This document shows, in pieces, positions 1 through 7,511 of a DNA stretch of 64,000 nt. The position numbers and the translations under genes are program-made. Each line of letters opens with the position of its first letter. Position 1 is the first letter of the stretch. This DNA is from Sphingomonas sp. YR710. Its GTDB lineage: Bacteria > Pseudomonadota > Alphaproteobacteria > Sphingomonadales > Sphingomonadaceae. The notes below the pieces were generated by a model. It saw nothing but the letters and a program-made list of their open reading frames with translations. It had not been told where the DNA came from and did no database searches. Where the stretch lies: positions 248,001 through 312,000 of the forward strand of contig NZ_FMZJ01000002.1 in assembly GCF_900101455.1 (NCBI RefSeq), given 5' to 3'.

Positions 1-164
1 AGATCCAGCGCCGCAACGGCATCATCAATGCCGACGAATGGCGCGACCTGGAGGATATGAACCCGCGCGCCGATGCAGGCGGCGTCCAATATATCGTCGA
101 ATCGAACATGGCCATTCAGGATGGCCGCGATCTTGTGCCGACCGCGACCCCGCCGGCCAAATAG
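1..164 (+). CDS. Phage portal protein, C-terminal end (partial)
   Basis: Only the last 53 codons (frame starting at base 3, stop TAG at 162-164) are in the window. The tail contains NADEWRDLEDMNPR, matching the usual portal C-terminus in which an asparagine-glutamate helix is followed by a short acidic-proline segment. It lies directly before a prohead protease and the major capsid gene, which is where HK97-family portal genes end. The portal forms the dodecameric DNA entry ring of the capsid. The assignment rests mainly on gene order, with limited sequence to judge. Confidence 0.75.
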   Translation, partial: IQRRNGIINADEWRDLEDMNPRADAGGVQYIVESNMAIQDGRDLVPTATPPAK

Positions 165-174
165 GAGCATGAGC

Positions 175-954
175 ATGGATCGTCCGCCCGCCGCGCCACC
201 TTCGGGTGTCGCGAAGCCGCTGGCTGCCCCGCGTTCGGGCATAGGCCGCATCTTCGTGCCGCTGCGCGCGCCCGAGCGGAAGGGCATGGATCGCTTGGCC
301 TTCGATTGCGAAATCAAGCTGGCGGGCGACGGCGCGGCTGTCGGCACGATCGAGGGCTATGGCTCGGTGTTCGGGCTGATGGACCGCGGCGGCGATATCG
401 TCGAGCCCGGCGCGTTCAAGGCCTCGCTCGCCGATTGGCGCCGTCGCAAGGCAATGCCGCCGATGCTATGGCATCATGATCCGGCGATGCCGGTCGGCGT
501 CTGGACCGAAGTTTCGGAGGATGACAAGGGCCTGAAACTCAAGGGCCAGCTTGTCATGGACGTGCCGATGGCTGCCAGCGCGCGCGCGCTGATCGCCGCC
601 GGCGCAGTCAAGGGCCTATCGATCGGCTTCAACACGATCGAGGATAAGATCGATCGTGCGACCGGCGTCCGTCACCTGAAGAAGGTCGATCTGTGGGAGG
701 TGTCTTTGGTCACCTTCCCGATGCTGCCGGAAGCCCAGATCAGCAACGTAAAACAGTTCGATCCGCTCGTGCTGCGCGCGATCGAAGCGGACCTGAAATC
801 CGAATTGAATTTGTCGAACGCTTCCGCCGTGAGGGCGGTCGCGATCTTCAAGAAGCATCTCCGCGAGGGAGGTGGACAGCCCGAGCATGAACCCCGTGAC
901 GGGGCCAAAGACATGCTCATGTCCCTGCGCAAAGCGGCCGAAGCCCTGCGCTGA
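175..954 (+). CDS. HK97-family prohead maturation protease
   Basis: This 259-residue protein matches the phage prohead protease family (caudovirus prohead serine protease, PF04586 type), which trims the scaffold part of the capsid protein during head maturation. Family hallmarks are GYGSVFGLMDRGGDIVEPGAF near residue 60, the MLWHHD segment carrying the catalytic histidine, and VKGLSIGF carrying the catalytic serine. A start at 175 is chosen because AGGAG (163-167) then lies 7 bases upstream; ATG at 169 would be too close. Reading further upstream would run into the portal gene. The major capsid gene follows after 16 bases, the standard arrangement. Confidence 0.92.
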   Translation: MDRPPAAPPSGVAKPLAAPRSGIGRIFVPLRAPERKGMDRLAFDCEIKLAGDGAAVGTIEGYGSVFGLMDRGGDIVEPGAFKASLADWRRRKAMPPMLWHHDPAMPVGVWTEVSEDDKGLKLKGQLVMDVPMAASARALIAAGAVKGLSIGFNTIEDKIDRATGVRHLKKVDLWEVSLVTFPMLPEAQISNVKQFDPLVLRAIEADLKSELNLSNASAVRAVAIFKKHLREGGGQPEHEPRDGAKDMLMSLRKAAEALR

Positions 955-970
955 AACGGAGATTATTGCC

Positions 971-2326
971 ATGTTTATCGGAAAGCAGGGCGCGTTCCTC
1001 GCGGGCGTGTCCCCCTTGGCGCTCGAAAAGGCGCCCGAAACCAAGGATGGCGATCTCGCTGTCGAGGTCAAGAAGGCGGTCGATGCGCTCGCCAAAACCT
1101 TCGAGGATTTCAAGGCGAAGAATGACGACCGCCTGAAACAGGTCGAAACCAAGCGCGGCGAGGATGCTGTCACCAGGGATGAGGTCGAAAAGCTCAACAA
1201 GGCGATCGACGACGCTCAGGCCGAACTCAAGAAGCGCCTCGACGAGATGGAGGCCAAGGCCAACCGGCTCGCGCTGTCCGGCGGCGATGGGGCGAAGGAA
1301 GCGAAGGCGGCGAACGCGTTCGGCGAACTGATCAACAAGTCCGATTATGGTGTCGAGCAGCTCCGCGAATATAAGGGCGATCTCGGCGGCTATCTTCGTC
1401 GGGCCGAATTCAAGGCGACCACGATGCAGGTCGCGTCCGATCCGTCGGGCGGCTATTGGGTGACGCCCGATGTTTCTGGCCGCATGGTGCAGAAGATCTA
1501 CGAATCGACCCCGATGCGACAGCTCGCCAACGTCGTCCAGATCGGCACCGATGCGCTCGAAGGGCCGATCGATAATGGCGAGATGGAAGCGGCATGGGTG
1601 GGCGAGAAGCAGACCCGTTCCCAGACCGATACGCCCCAGCTTGGCATGTGGCGCATCCCGGTCAACGAACTCTATGCCTATCCGTGGGTGACGCAGAAAC
1701 TGCTCGAAGATAGCAAGATCGACGTCGAGGCATGGCTGGGTACAAAAGCAGCACCGAAGTTCGCCCGCAAGGAAAATACCGGCTTTATCAGCGGCGACGG
1801 CGTGTTGAAGCCGAAGGGCGTCCTGTCCTACGACTTCGCCACCACGGCCGATGCTACGCGCGCATGGGGTACCTTCCAATATGTCCCGTCGGGGGCGGCC
1901 GGAGCTTTCGCATCGACGGCGCCTGCCGATAAGCTGATCGATCTCATCTTCGAACTGAAGGCGGGTTATCGCCAGAACGCCAACTTCCTGATGGCTCGTC
2001 GCACGATCGCGGCGATCCGCAAGCTCAAGGATGGCCAGGGCAATTATCTGGTCGATCTGCGCCTGCGCGATGGCGCTCTGGTCGAATCGATCTTCGGCTT
2101 TGCCGTCACCGATGGGGAAGATATGCCGGCGATCGCCGCCGACAGCTTCTCGATCCTGTTCGGCGATTTCAACGAAGCCTACACGATCGTCGATCGCCTC
2201 GGCACCTCGGTTGTCCGCGACAACATCACCCAGCCCGGCTTCGTCAAGTTCCACATGCGGCGCCGCACCGGCGGCGGCGCGGTGAATTTCGAGGCATTGA
2301 AGGCGATGAAGTTCGCTTCCTCCTGA
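971..2326 (+). CDS. HK97-fold major capsid protein
   Basis: The 451-residue protein has the layout of phage_capsid (PF05065): an N-terminal charged coiled coil of about residues 20-100 that acts as a built-in scaffold (delta domain), then the HK97 fold with the typical segments GGYWVTPDVSGRM, AYPWVTQKLLEDS and GDFNEAYTIVDR. The scaffold is presumably removed by the protease encoded just upstream. The start at 971 has GGAG at 958-961, 9 bases upstream. A strong intrinsic terminator follows the stop, so capsid transcripts may be made in excess of the downstream tail genes, as expected for the most abundant virion protein. Confidence 0.95.
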   Translation: MFIGKQGAFLAGVSPLALEKAPETKDGDLAVEVKKAVDALAKTFEDFKAKNDDRLKQVETKRGEDAVTRDEVEKLNKAIDDAQAELKKRLDEMEAKANRLALSGGDGAKEAKAANAFGELINKSDYGVEQLREYKGDLGGYLRRAEFKATTMQVASDPSGGYWVTPDVSGRMVQKIYESTPMRQLANVVQIGTDALEGPIDNGEMEAAWVGEKQTRSQTDTPQLGMWRIPVNELYAYPWVTQKLLEDSKIDVEAWLGTKAAPKFARKENTGFISGDGVLKPKGVLSYDFATTADATRAWGTFQYVPSGAAGAFASTAPADKLIDLIFELKAGYRQNANFLMARRTIAAIRKLKDGQGNYLVDLRLRDGALVESIFGFAVTDGEDMPAIAADSFSILFGDFNEAYTIVDRLGTSVVRDNITQPGFVKFHMRRRTGGGAVNFEALKAMKFASS

Positions 2327-2347
2327 CCGCGACACTCGAAACCCATC

Positions 2348-2379
2348 GGGCGGCGGCCAGACTGCCGCCGCCCTTTTTT
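2348..2379 (+). terminator. Rho-independent terminator after the major capsid gene
   Basis: A perfect 10-bp GC stem (2348-2357 with 2364-2373), a 6-base loop and six consecutive T residues (2374-2379) lie 22 bases after the capsid stop. It falls inside an otherwise continuous late operon, so it is probably a partial terminator that sets a step in gene dosage. An untwisted Shine-Dalgarno for the next gene (GAAAGGAA) follows directly. Confidence 0.9.
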
Positions 2380-2396
2380 CTTGAAAGGAACAGGCC

Positions 2397-2846
2397 ATGA
2401 CCCCCGAACGGGACCAGGTATCGAGCATCTTCCCGATTGCCGCCCTCGCCGCCGCCACGCTGGCGGCAGATAACACCCCCGCCGCAGTCGATCTGCGCGA
2501 TTATGGCAGCGCCACCCTGCTGCTCAACATCGGCGTCGGCGGCATCACTTTTTCGGGCACGAACAAGATCGAATTCGTGCTCACCCACAGCGACGACGAC
2601 ACCACCTATACCAACGTCACCGACGACGACGTGATCAAGGATAGCCTGGCGCCGACGACGATCGCCAACGGCATCATCCGCTCGCTGGTCGCCGCGCACG
2701 CCTCGCCGACCCTGCAGAAGCTCGGCTATGTCGGCGGCAAGCACTATCTGAAGCTGCTCGCCGATTTCTCCGGCACCCACGGCACCGGCACGCCGATGTC
2801 GGCCACCGTCGTACGTGGCCGTGCGTCGCTGCGCGGCACCGCCTGA
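2397..2846 (+). CDS. Phage protein of the head/neck region, unknown role
   Basis: A 149-residue protein with an alanine-rich N-terminus, then predicted beta-rich sequence (YGSATLLLNIGVGGITF, then an aspartate-rich HSDDDTT stretch). It sits between the major capsid protein and the head-tail connector, a position often held by head-decoration or capsid-associated proteins, but I do not recognise the family. The start has GAAAGGAA about 8 bases upstream. It is the first gene after the capsid terminator. A decoration role is inference from position only. Confidence 0.8.
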   Translation: MTPERDQVSSIFPIAALAAATLAADNTPAAVDLRDYGSATLLLNIGVGGITFSGTNKIEFVLTHSDDDTTYTNVTDDDVIKDSLAPTTIANGIIRSLVAAHASPTLQKLGYVGGKHYLKLLADFSGTHGTGTPMSATVVRGRASLRGTA

Positions 2847-2853
2847 CCGATAC

Positions 2854-2890
2854 CGGGCCGGGCCGCGCGCTTCGGCTGCGGCCCGGCCCG
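2854..2890. repeat. 13-bp perfect hairpin between phage genes
   Basis: Arms 2854-2866 and 2878-2890 are exact reverse complements (CGGGCCGGGCCGC) around an 11-base loop. There is no T tract after either arm, so it is not a classical terminator. It lies 23 bases before the next start codon, ending ahead of its Shine-Dalgarno, and could set mRNA stability or act as a Rho-assisted pause site. Confidence 0.7.
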
Positions 2891-2913
2891 AACCTTCCGA
2901 CCCGGAGACCATC

Positions 2914-3447
2914 ATGCCGCTGCTCAGCCTGGCCGAGGCGAAGGATCACCTTCGCCTCGAGGATGACGATCTCGACAGCGATCTGACGATCGGCGGCCTG
3001 ATTTCGACAGCACAGCGCATGCTCGACGAGAGCTTTGGCGTCGTCATCGATCTGGTCCAACGGCGTTGGACGTTGGACAGCTTCGCGGATTTCCTGCTGA
3101 TCCCGTTCCGCCCGATCGATGCCGACACCATCGAAATCACATGGCTCGACGATGCCGGCACCGCGCAGCCGTTCACGGCCTTTCGTGCGGTCGCGATCGG
3201 GGGCTGGCTCCGCCTGCTGCCCGCGATCGGCACGAGCTGGCCGATCCCGGCCGATGCGCCGGGTGTCGTCACGGTTACCGCCACCGCGGGCTATGCCGAG
3301 GATGCGGTGCCCGATGATCTGAAGACGGTCGGCAAGATGCTGGTCGCGCATTGGTTTGAAAATCGCGAGGCGGCGGGCGGATCGATGGTGGAGGTGCCGC
3401 TAGCGGTCGGCATGCTGCTCGATCCCTATATCCTGCGGCGGGTCTGA
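2914..3447 (+). CDS. Head-tail connector protein (gp6-like adaptor)
   Basis: A 177-residue protein beginning LSLAEAKDHLRLEDDDLD, the diagnostic N-terminus of the phage gp6-like connector family (PF05135, with the DNA packaging chaperone HK97 gp6). These proteins form a ring under the portal that joins head and tail. The central part is hydrophobic and beta-rich, and the protein ends in LLDPYILRRV, also typical. The start has CGGAG at 2902-2906, 7 bases upstream. Its stop TGA overlaps the next ATG (TGATG at 3445-3449), indicating translational coupling with the head-closure gene. Confidence 0.88.
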   Translation: MPLLSLAEAKDHLRLEDDDLDSDLTIGGLISTAQRMLDESFGVVIDLVQRRWTLDSFADFLLIPFRPIDADTIEITWLDDAGTAQPFTAFRAVAIGGWLRLLPAIGTSWPIPADAPGVVTVTATAGYAEDAVPDDLKTVGKMLVAHWFENREAAGGSMVEVPLAVGMLLDPYILRRV

Positions 3448-3791
3448 TGAAATCGGGCCAGCTCAACCGCCGGGTGATCGTGCAGCGCGCCACGTCCGTC
3501 AGCGACGGCGCCGGCGGCCAGGTCCGCGAATGGCCGGAGATCGGCCGGCCCTGGGTGAAGGCCAGTCTCTGGTCGACCGGGCGCGGCGCCGGCGGCGGGC
3601 AGTCCGCTGTCGCCGATGTGATGCAGGACAACCAGGCCTTCGTCATCCGGATGCGGCCGCGCGATATCGCGACCGGCGATAGGATCGTGCTCGACGGGCT
3701 CAACTATCGCGTCCGGGCTGTCGTCGATCCGAACGGGCGGCGCCGGGAACTGCAGGTGTCGATCGAACTGGAGGTGCCCGAGAATGCCTGA
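3447..3791 (+). CDS. Phage head closure / head-tail joining protein
   Basis: A 114-residue protein of the phage head-tail joining family (PF05521; SPP1 gp16-like). It opens with KSGQLNRRVIVQR, followed by a Gly-rich turn and W-x-KASLW, and carries the family motif GDRIVLDGLNYRVRAV near residue 80. The family closes the portal channel until the tail attaches. It is translationally coupled to the connector gene and followed within 8 bases by the gp10-like neck gene, the usual order of neck genes in HK97-type phages. Confidence 0.88.
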   Translation: MKSGQLNRRVIVQRATSVSDGAGGQVREWPEIGRPWVKASLWSTGRGAGGGQSAVADVMQDNQAFVIRMRPRDIATGDRIVLDGLNYRVRAVVDPNGRRRELQVSIELEVPENA

Positions 3792-3799
3792 GAAAACCC

Positions 3800-4240
3800 A
3801 TGGCTGAGCGTCTCCAGGGGCTGCGCAATGCCAAGCGCATCATCAAGAATATCCCGGACAGCGCCCGCAAGATCCTGTCCGATGATCTGCAGGCGATCGG
3901 CAACCGGCTGCTCGGGCGGGCGGAGGCCGAGACGCCGGTCAAGTCGGGTGGTCTGAAGGCCGCGCTCAAGATGAAGTTCACGATGGGCGTCAGCATGATC
4001 CTGCGGATAGGGCTGCTCGATAAGCGCGCGAAGAGCCGCTATTTCTACGGTTACATTCTCGACGCCGGGCGGAAGGCGTACACCAGGAAGGGTCGCCACA
4101 TCGGCGCGATCGGCCGCGAAAAATATAATTTCGTGTTCGGCCGCCGGGCGGATTTCAACGCCAACGAATTGCCGAACCTGCGTTCGGTCTGGACGAAGAT
4201 TTTGCAGGATGCATCGGCGGGAGGGAACCCGAATGACTGA
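3800..4240 (+). CDS. HK97 gp10-like neck / tail-completion protein
   Basis: A 146-residue basic protein. The segment AETPVKSGGLKAALKM is characteristic of HK97 gp10-like proteins (PF04883), in which a helix is followed by T-P-x-x-[ST]-G-x-L. The family acts in the neck or at tail completion. The reading frame overlaps the start of the next gene by 8 bases. The basic C-terminal region (RKAYTRKGRHIGAIGREK) is compatible with an interaction with DNA or with the tail terminator ring. Confidence 0.82.
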   Translation: MAERLQGLRNAKRIIKNIPDSARKILSDDLQAIGNRLLGRAEAETPVKSGGLKAALKMKFTMGVSMILRIGLLDKRAKSRYFYGYILDAGRKAYTRKGRHIGAIGREKYNFVFGRRADFNANELPNLRSVWTKILQDASAGGNPND

Positions 4241-4640
4241 TCCCCGCGCGATCGATTATGAATATCAGCTTCAGAAGGCGATCTTCGTGCGGCTCGATGA
4301 TCAGGTGACCGGCGCGACCGTCCATCAGCATGTGCCCGACAAGACACCCATGCCCGTCGTGATCATCGGTGAGATGAACCCCGAGGATCAGGGCGTGAAG
4401 GGCGCGGTCTTCGATCGCTGGGCGGTCACCATCAACACTTTGACCAAAGGCCCGCTCAGGAGCCGCTGCACCGCGTTGCAGGCGCAGAACCGGGCGGCAC
4501 TCGATGGCTGGAAACCCGATCCGGCGAACGGCGTGATCTTTGGCCATCTCTATCAGCAGAACTCCACCGCGATTCTGCTGCCCGAAGAGGAAGTCTACGT
4601 CGGTACGCAGACATTCACCTGCACCACCGAGCCGGTCTGA
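4233..4640 (+). CDS. Tail terminator / tail completion protein (DUF3168-like)
   Basis: A 135-residue protein with a short helical start (DYEYQLQKAIFVRL) followed by MPVVIIGEM, DRWAVTINTLTKG and a C-terminal beta strand, a pattern typical of the DUF3168 tail-completion family (PF11367), which caps the tail tube. The ATG at 4233 is preferred over one 24 bases upstream because GGGAG lies about 10 bases before it and because it gives the common 8-base overlap with the preceding neck gene. Gene order (neck, terminator, tube) supports the call. Confidence 0.75.
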   Translation: MTDPRAIDYEYQLQKAIFVRLDDQVTGATVHQHVPDKTPMPVVIIGEMNPEDQGVKGAVFDRWAVTINTLTKGPLRSRCTALQAQNRAALDGWKPDPANGVIFGHLYQQNSTAILLPEEEVYVGTQTFTCTTEPV

Positions 4641-4705
4641 AACCGCGATTTTGACGATTACCTGCCCTGCTCGATCGGCGGGGCCATTACCTATGGAGAA
4701 ACGAG

Positions 4706-5143
4706 ATGGCGTATCTGAATGCCGATAACTACCGCCTTTGGGTTGGCGATGGAGCCACACCGGAGGTTTTTCATGAAGTCGCCGGGCAGCGTGGAATGTC
4801 CTATACCATGTCACGCAGCAAGATAGATCAATCGACGAAGGCCGATGAGTATGCCGTATCCCGACCAGGCATCGGAGAAATGAGCCTTTCTCTCGATATT
4901 CTTGTCACCCTTCCGGATGCAAACGGCTATTCGGCGCTTGAGTTGGCTCTTTATTCGAAGACTGTGAAGGATATCCAGATCCGGAAGGATGGATCGTCAG
5001 GCGACGGCACAACGGACGTCGTTTTCACCGCGGCCGTCTATGTCACCAGCATTGCACAGGACTTCCAGGCGAAAAGTGATGTGGGCGTAAAAATTGAGTT
5101 CATGCTGGCGGCAACGCCAGGCGTGAATCTTCTGGCGGCCTGA
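4706..5143 (+). CDS. Major tail tube protein
   Basis: A 145-residue protein in the position of the tail tube subunit, just before the tail chaperones. The sequence (LWVGDGATPEVFHEVAGQ, later SLDILVTLPDANGYSALELAL, and DFQAKSDVGVKIEFML at the end) resembles TP901-1/lambda V type tube proteins, which polymerise into the tail around the tape measure. The start has GGAG 9 bases upstream. Its base composition is clearly lower in GC than the genes on both sides, with many A/T third positions, suggesting this single gene was exchanged recently by recombination. Confidence 0.82.
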   Translation: MAYLNADNYRLWVGDGATPEVFHEVAGQRGMSYTMSRSKIDQSTKADEYAVSRPGIGEMSLSLDILVTLPDANGYSALELALYSKTVKDIQIRKDGSSGDGTTDVVFTAAVYVTSIAQDFQAKSDVGVKIEFMLAATPGVNLLAA

Positions 5144-5145
5144 GC

Positions 5146-5559
5146 ATGAGCGGGACTGCAAACCCCATCCGTGGCGAACAGCGCATCAGGCTCGACGCCG
5201 ATTACGTCATGCGCCCCAGCCACGAAGCGCTGCAGGCGATCGAGGATCAGACCGGGCTGTCGATGTTCCGATTGTCGATGCAGGCGACCAGCGGCGACAT
5301 GAAGGGACTGAACATCGCGATCATCGTCACCGAATGCATCAAGGCCGATCTCCGCCACACCGGCAAGGCCGATCAGGCAGATCGGTGGGACGTCAATCGT
5401 GTCGGCAAGCTGCTGATGGACACCGAAGGCGGTCTGTTCGAGGTGATCAAGAAGCTTATTCCGCTGCTCAATGATGCCATCACCGGGAAATATACATCCA
5501 AGGGGGAAGCGAAGCCGGCGGTCGCAAAAAAGACGAAAGACACCCCCGCCGGCGCATGA
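5146..5559 (+). CDS. Tail tube assembly chaperone, G-type (GTA gp10-like)
   Basis: A 137-residue protein resembling the GTA-gp10 family (PF11836): an R-L-D-A-D start, then HEALQAIEDQTGLSMFRL and a helical C-terminal half ending in a lysine/alanine tail. In long-tailed phages this gene occupies the slot of lambda G, whose product coats the tape measure with the tube subunit during assembly. It starts 3 bases after the tube gene. Near its end, an A AAA AAG heptamer (5526-5532) is in the phase needed for a -1 frameshift into the next small frame, so a minor, longer G-T fusion is likely made as well. Confidence 0.82.
   Translation: MSGTANPIRGEQRIRLDADYVMRPSHEALQAIEDQTGLSMFRLSMQATSGDMKGLNIAIIVTECIKADLRHTGKADQADRWDVNRVGKLLMDTEGGLFEVIKKLIPLLNDAITGKYTSKGEAKPAVAKKTKDTPAGA
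5526..5532 (+). promoter_or_regulatory. Probable -1 programmed ribosomal frameshift site (A AAA AAG)
   Basis: The zero-frame codons here are GCA AAA AAG, giving the heptamer A AAA AAG, the same slippery sequence used in Escherichia coli dnaX. Slipping back one base puts the ribosome into the frame of the 44-codon gene at 5556, and that frame is open from the heptamer through 5556 to the stop at 5690. A 7-bp hairpin with a 6-base loop (5556-5575) lies 23 bases downstream. The lambda G/GT tail chaperones are the model for this arrangement. Confidence 0.75.
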
Positions 5560-5690
5560 TGGGCTGGGCCATCGTCAATCTGCACTGGACGCCCGACCAA
5601 TATTGGCGGGCCACCCCCAACGAACTCTGGTCAGCCGTCGAAATCTTCGACGATCAGGCCGAAGCACGCGAAACCGAAAGGAGCAAGTGA
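5556..5690 (+). CDS. Tail assembly chaperone, T-part (small ORF, also read by -1 frameshift)
   Basis: A 44-codon frame with ATG at 5556 overlapping the TGA of the G-type chaperone (ATGA). It is rich in tryptophan (MMGWAIVNLHW, DQYWRATPNELWSAV), a signature of the small phage tail assembly chaperones found between the tube chaperone and the tape measure in GTA-like clusters. The frame is -1 relative to the upstream gene and uninterrupted from the slippery heptamer at 5526, so it can be expressed as a fusion tail and perhaps also from its own ATG. It is too short for usual gene-calling cut-offs. Confidence 0.72.
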   Translation: MMGWAIVNLHWTPDQYWRATPNELWSAVEIFDDQAEARETERSK

Positions 5691-5693
5691 ACC

Positions 5694-7508
5694 ATGGCAG
5701 CGATCGATGCCGGCCTGGTGCTGCGCCTTGAGGCGACCACGGCTTTGTTGCAGCAGCAGCTCCGCCAGGCCGCCAACGACGTCGATGGCTACGCCGGCAA
5801 GGTCGTGCCGAAGCTCGATCAGGTTGCCAACACGTTCAAGCGCGGCGGCGATACCATCGTCGTGTCGGCAAAACAGCAACAGCAGGCGATGAAGAATGTC
5901 GGCTTTCAGGTCGGCGATTTCTTCACGCAGGTTCAGCTCGGGCAGGGCGTGATCCGCGCATTCATATCGCAGGCGGGGCAGCTTGCCGGCGCGATGGCCG
6001 ATCTGGGCGGTAAGGTCGGCGCTGTAGGCCGGTTCTTCTCGGGCATGGCCGGTGCCGGCATCCTGGTCGCGGTCAGCGCGCTTGCCCAATATGTCGAGAA
6101 GATGTTCGAGGCCGATACCGCCGCCGATAAGGCGACCGGATCGGCCGATGCCTTCGCCGATGCACAGAGCAAGCTGGCGCCGCTGATCGACACAACGACG
6201 CAGGCGCTCAAGACGCACAATATCTATCTGGCCGAGAATATTCGGCTGCAAGCGCAACAGGATCTGAAGGCCGCGAAAAAGGCGCAGCAAGACGCCACGG
6301 GTGGCGTGCAAGGTATCCGGACGACGCTTCCGCTGGCGTTCGGCAGAGGCGGAGCCGTGGGCGCGGCAAACACCGGCGCCCTAGCCGGGATGGTCTTTGG
6401 TGGCGGCGTTTCCGGGGGGCTCACGGAGCTTAAGACGAAGGTGCTGAACGGCGCCTTCGATCTCAAGGATGGCGGGCTTGATGTAAAAAGCATCCGTCTT
6501 GAACTGGAGGCACTGGAAAAGCAGGGGCGCACCGCCGGGCAGATGGCCGCCGACCTTACGCCAAAGTTCATGGCGCTGGCGAAGGCGCGTGAGGAAGTCC
6601 TGTCCAATCAGGCGATCATCACCGCGATAGACTCTGGCGTGATCGATCCACGCCTTGTGCCTTACAAGCGGCCTCCAAAGGCACGGAAGGGCAAGGAATA
6701 CACCGCGCTCGATCTGTGGGTGCAGTCGTTCACCAGCTTCGAGACGTACGATAAATGGCTTGAGGAAACCAAGAAACAGGGTGAAGCCAGCCTGAAGCAG
6801 ACCGATATCGCCCGGTTCAAGATCGGCGACGTCGATGCGCCGGGCATCACCGAGGGTTCCGGCAGGTTCGAAAACAGCATCGTCCCGAGGGGCAATACCG
6901 ATAGCCTGTTGAACGACAATCAGGGCGAGATCGAGAAGGCGCTGAAGGGCAATCCGCTCCAGCAGTTCGGCGATCAGCTCGATTTCGAGAGCAGGCACAT
7001 CACCGAGGCGTTTCAGTCGATCGAGGTCGACGGCCTCAACAGCCTGACCAATGGTATCACCGATGCGATCACCGGCGCGAAATCGCTCGGCGATGCGTTC
7101 AAGCACGTCGCCAACCAGATCATCGCCGATCTGATCCGCATCGCGGTGCGCCAGGCGATCATTAAGCCGCTCGCCAGCGCGCTCGGCTTTGGTGGCGGTG
7201 GCCTGCCGGGTTTTGCCAATGGCGGCGATCCGCCCGTCGGAATGCCGTTCCTCGTCGGCGAGCGTGGACCGGAAATCCTGATGTCGAAAGCGCCCACGAC
7301 CGTGATCCCGAACCACCGCCTCAACATGATGGGCGGTGGCGGCCAGTCGATCAGCGTGACGGTCGATGCCCGCAACGCAACCGATCCGGCGATGGTGGAG
7401 GCGGCGGCCTATCGCGCGGTCTATGCCAGCGCGCCGGTGCTGCTCGCCGCCGCGCAGGGCCGCACCACGGCTGCCTTGCAGCGGCCGAACCTTGCATATT
7501 CGGGATAG
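5694..7508 (+). CDS. Tail tape measure protein
   Basis: A 604-residue tape measure protein, the extended helical ruler inside the tail tube that sets tail length and is ejected with the DNA. It begins with long helices rich in Ala/Gln (LEATTALLQQQLRQAANDVDG), has hydrophobic stretches near residues 95-135, and ends with the lambda-H-type C-terminal domain: SLGDAFKHVANQIIADLIRIAV near residue 460, then FANGG and FLVGERGPEILM. It follows the chaperone pair by 3 bases. At 604 residues it predicts a short tail compared with lambda. Confidence 0.92.
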   Translation: MAAIDAGLVLRLEATTALLQQQLRQAANDVDGYAGKVVPKLDQVANTFKRGGDTIVVSAKQQQQAMKNVGFQVGDFFTQVQLGQGVIRAFISQAGQLAGAMADLGGKVGAVGRFFSGMAGAGILVAVSALAQYVEKMFEADTAADKATGSADAFADAQSKLAPLIDTTTQALKTHNIYLAENIRLQAQQDLKAAKKAQQDATGGVQGIRTTLPLAFGRGGAVGAANTGALAGMVFGGGVSGGLTELKTKVLNGAFDLKDGGLDVKSIRLELEALEKQGRTAGQMAADLTPKFMALAKAREEVLSNQAIITAIDSGVIDPRLVPYKRPPKARKGKEYTALDLWVQSFTSFETYDKWLEETKKQGEASLKQTDIARFKIGDVDAPGITEGSGRFENSIVPRGNTDSLLNDNQGEIEKALKGNPLQQFGDQLDFESRHITEAFQSIEVDGLNSLTNGITDAITGAKSLGDAFKHVANQIIADLIRIAVRQAIIKPLASALGFGGGGLPGFANGGDPPVGMPFLVGERGPEILMSKAPTTVIPNHRLNMMGGGGQSISVTVDARNATDPAMVEAAAYRAVYASAPVLLAAAQGRTTAALQRPNLAYSG

Positions 7509-7511
7509 ACC

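Noticed and set aside
917-2476. Long antisense open frame opposite the capsid gene
   Set aside because: High-GC codon bias of the real gene removes stops from the opposite frame; no ribosome site and no protein-like composition. Similar long antisense frames at 6381-7871 and 9375-10535 were rejected for the same reason.
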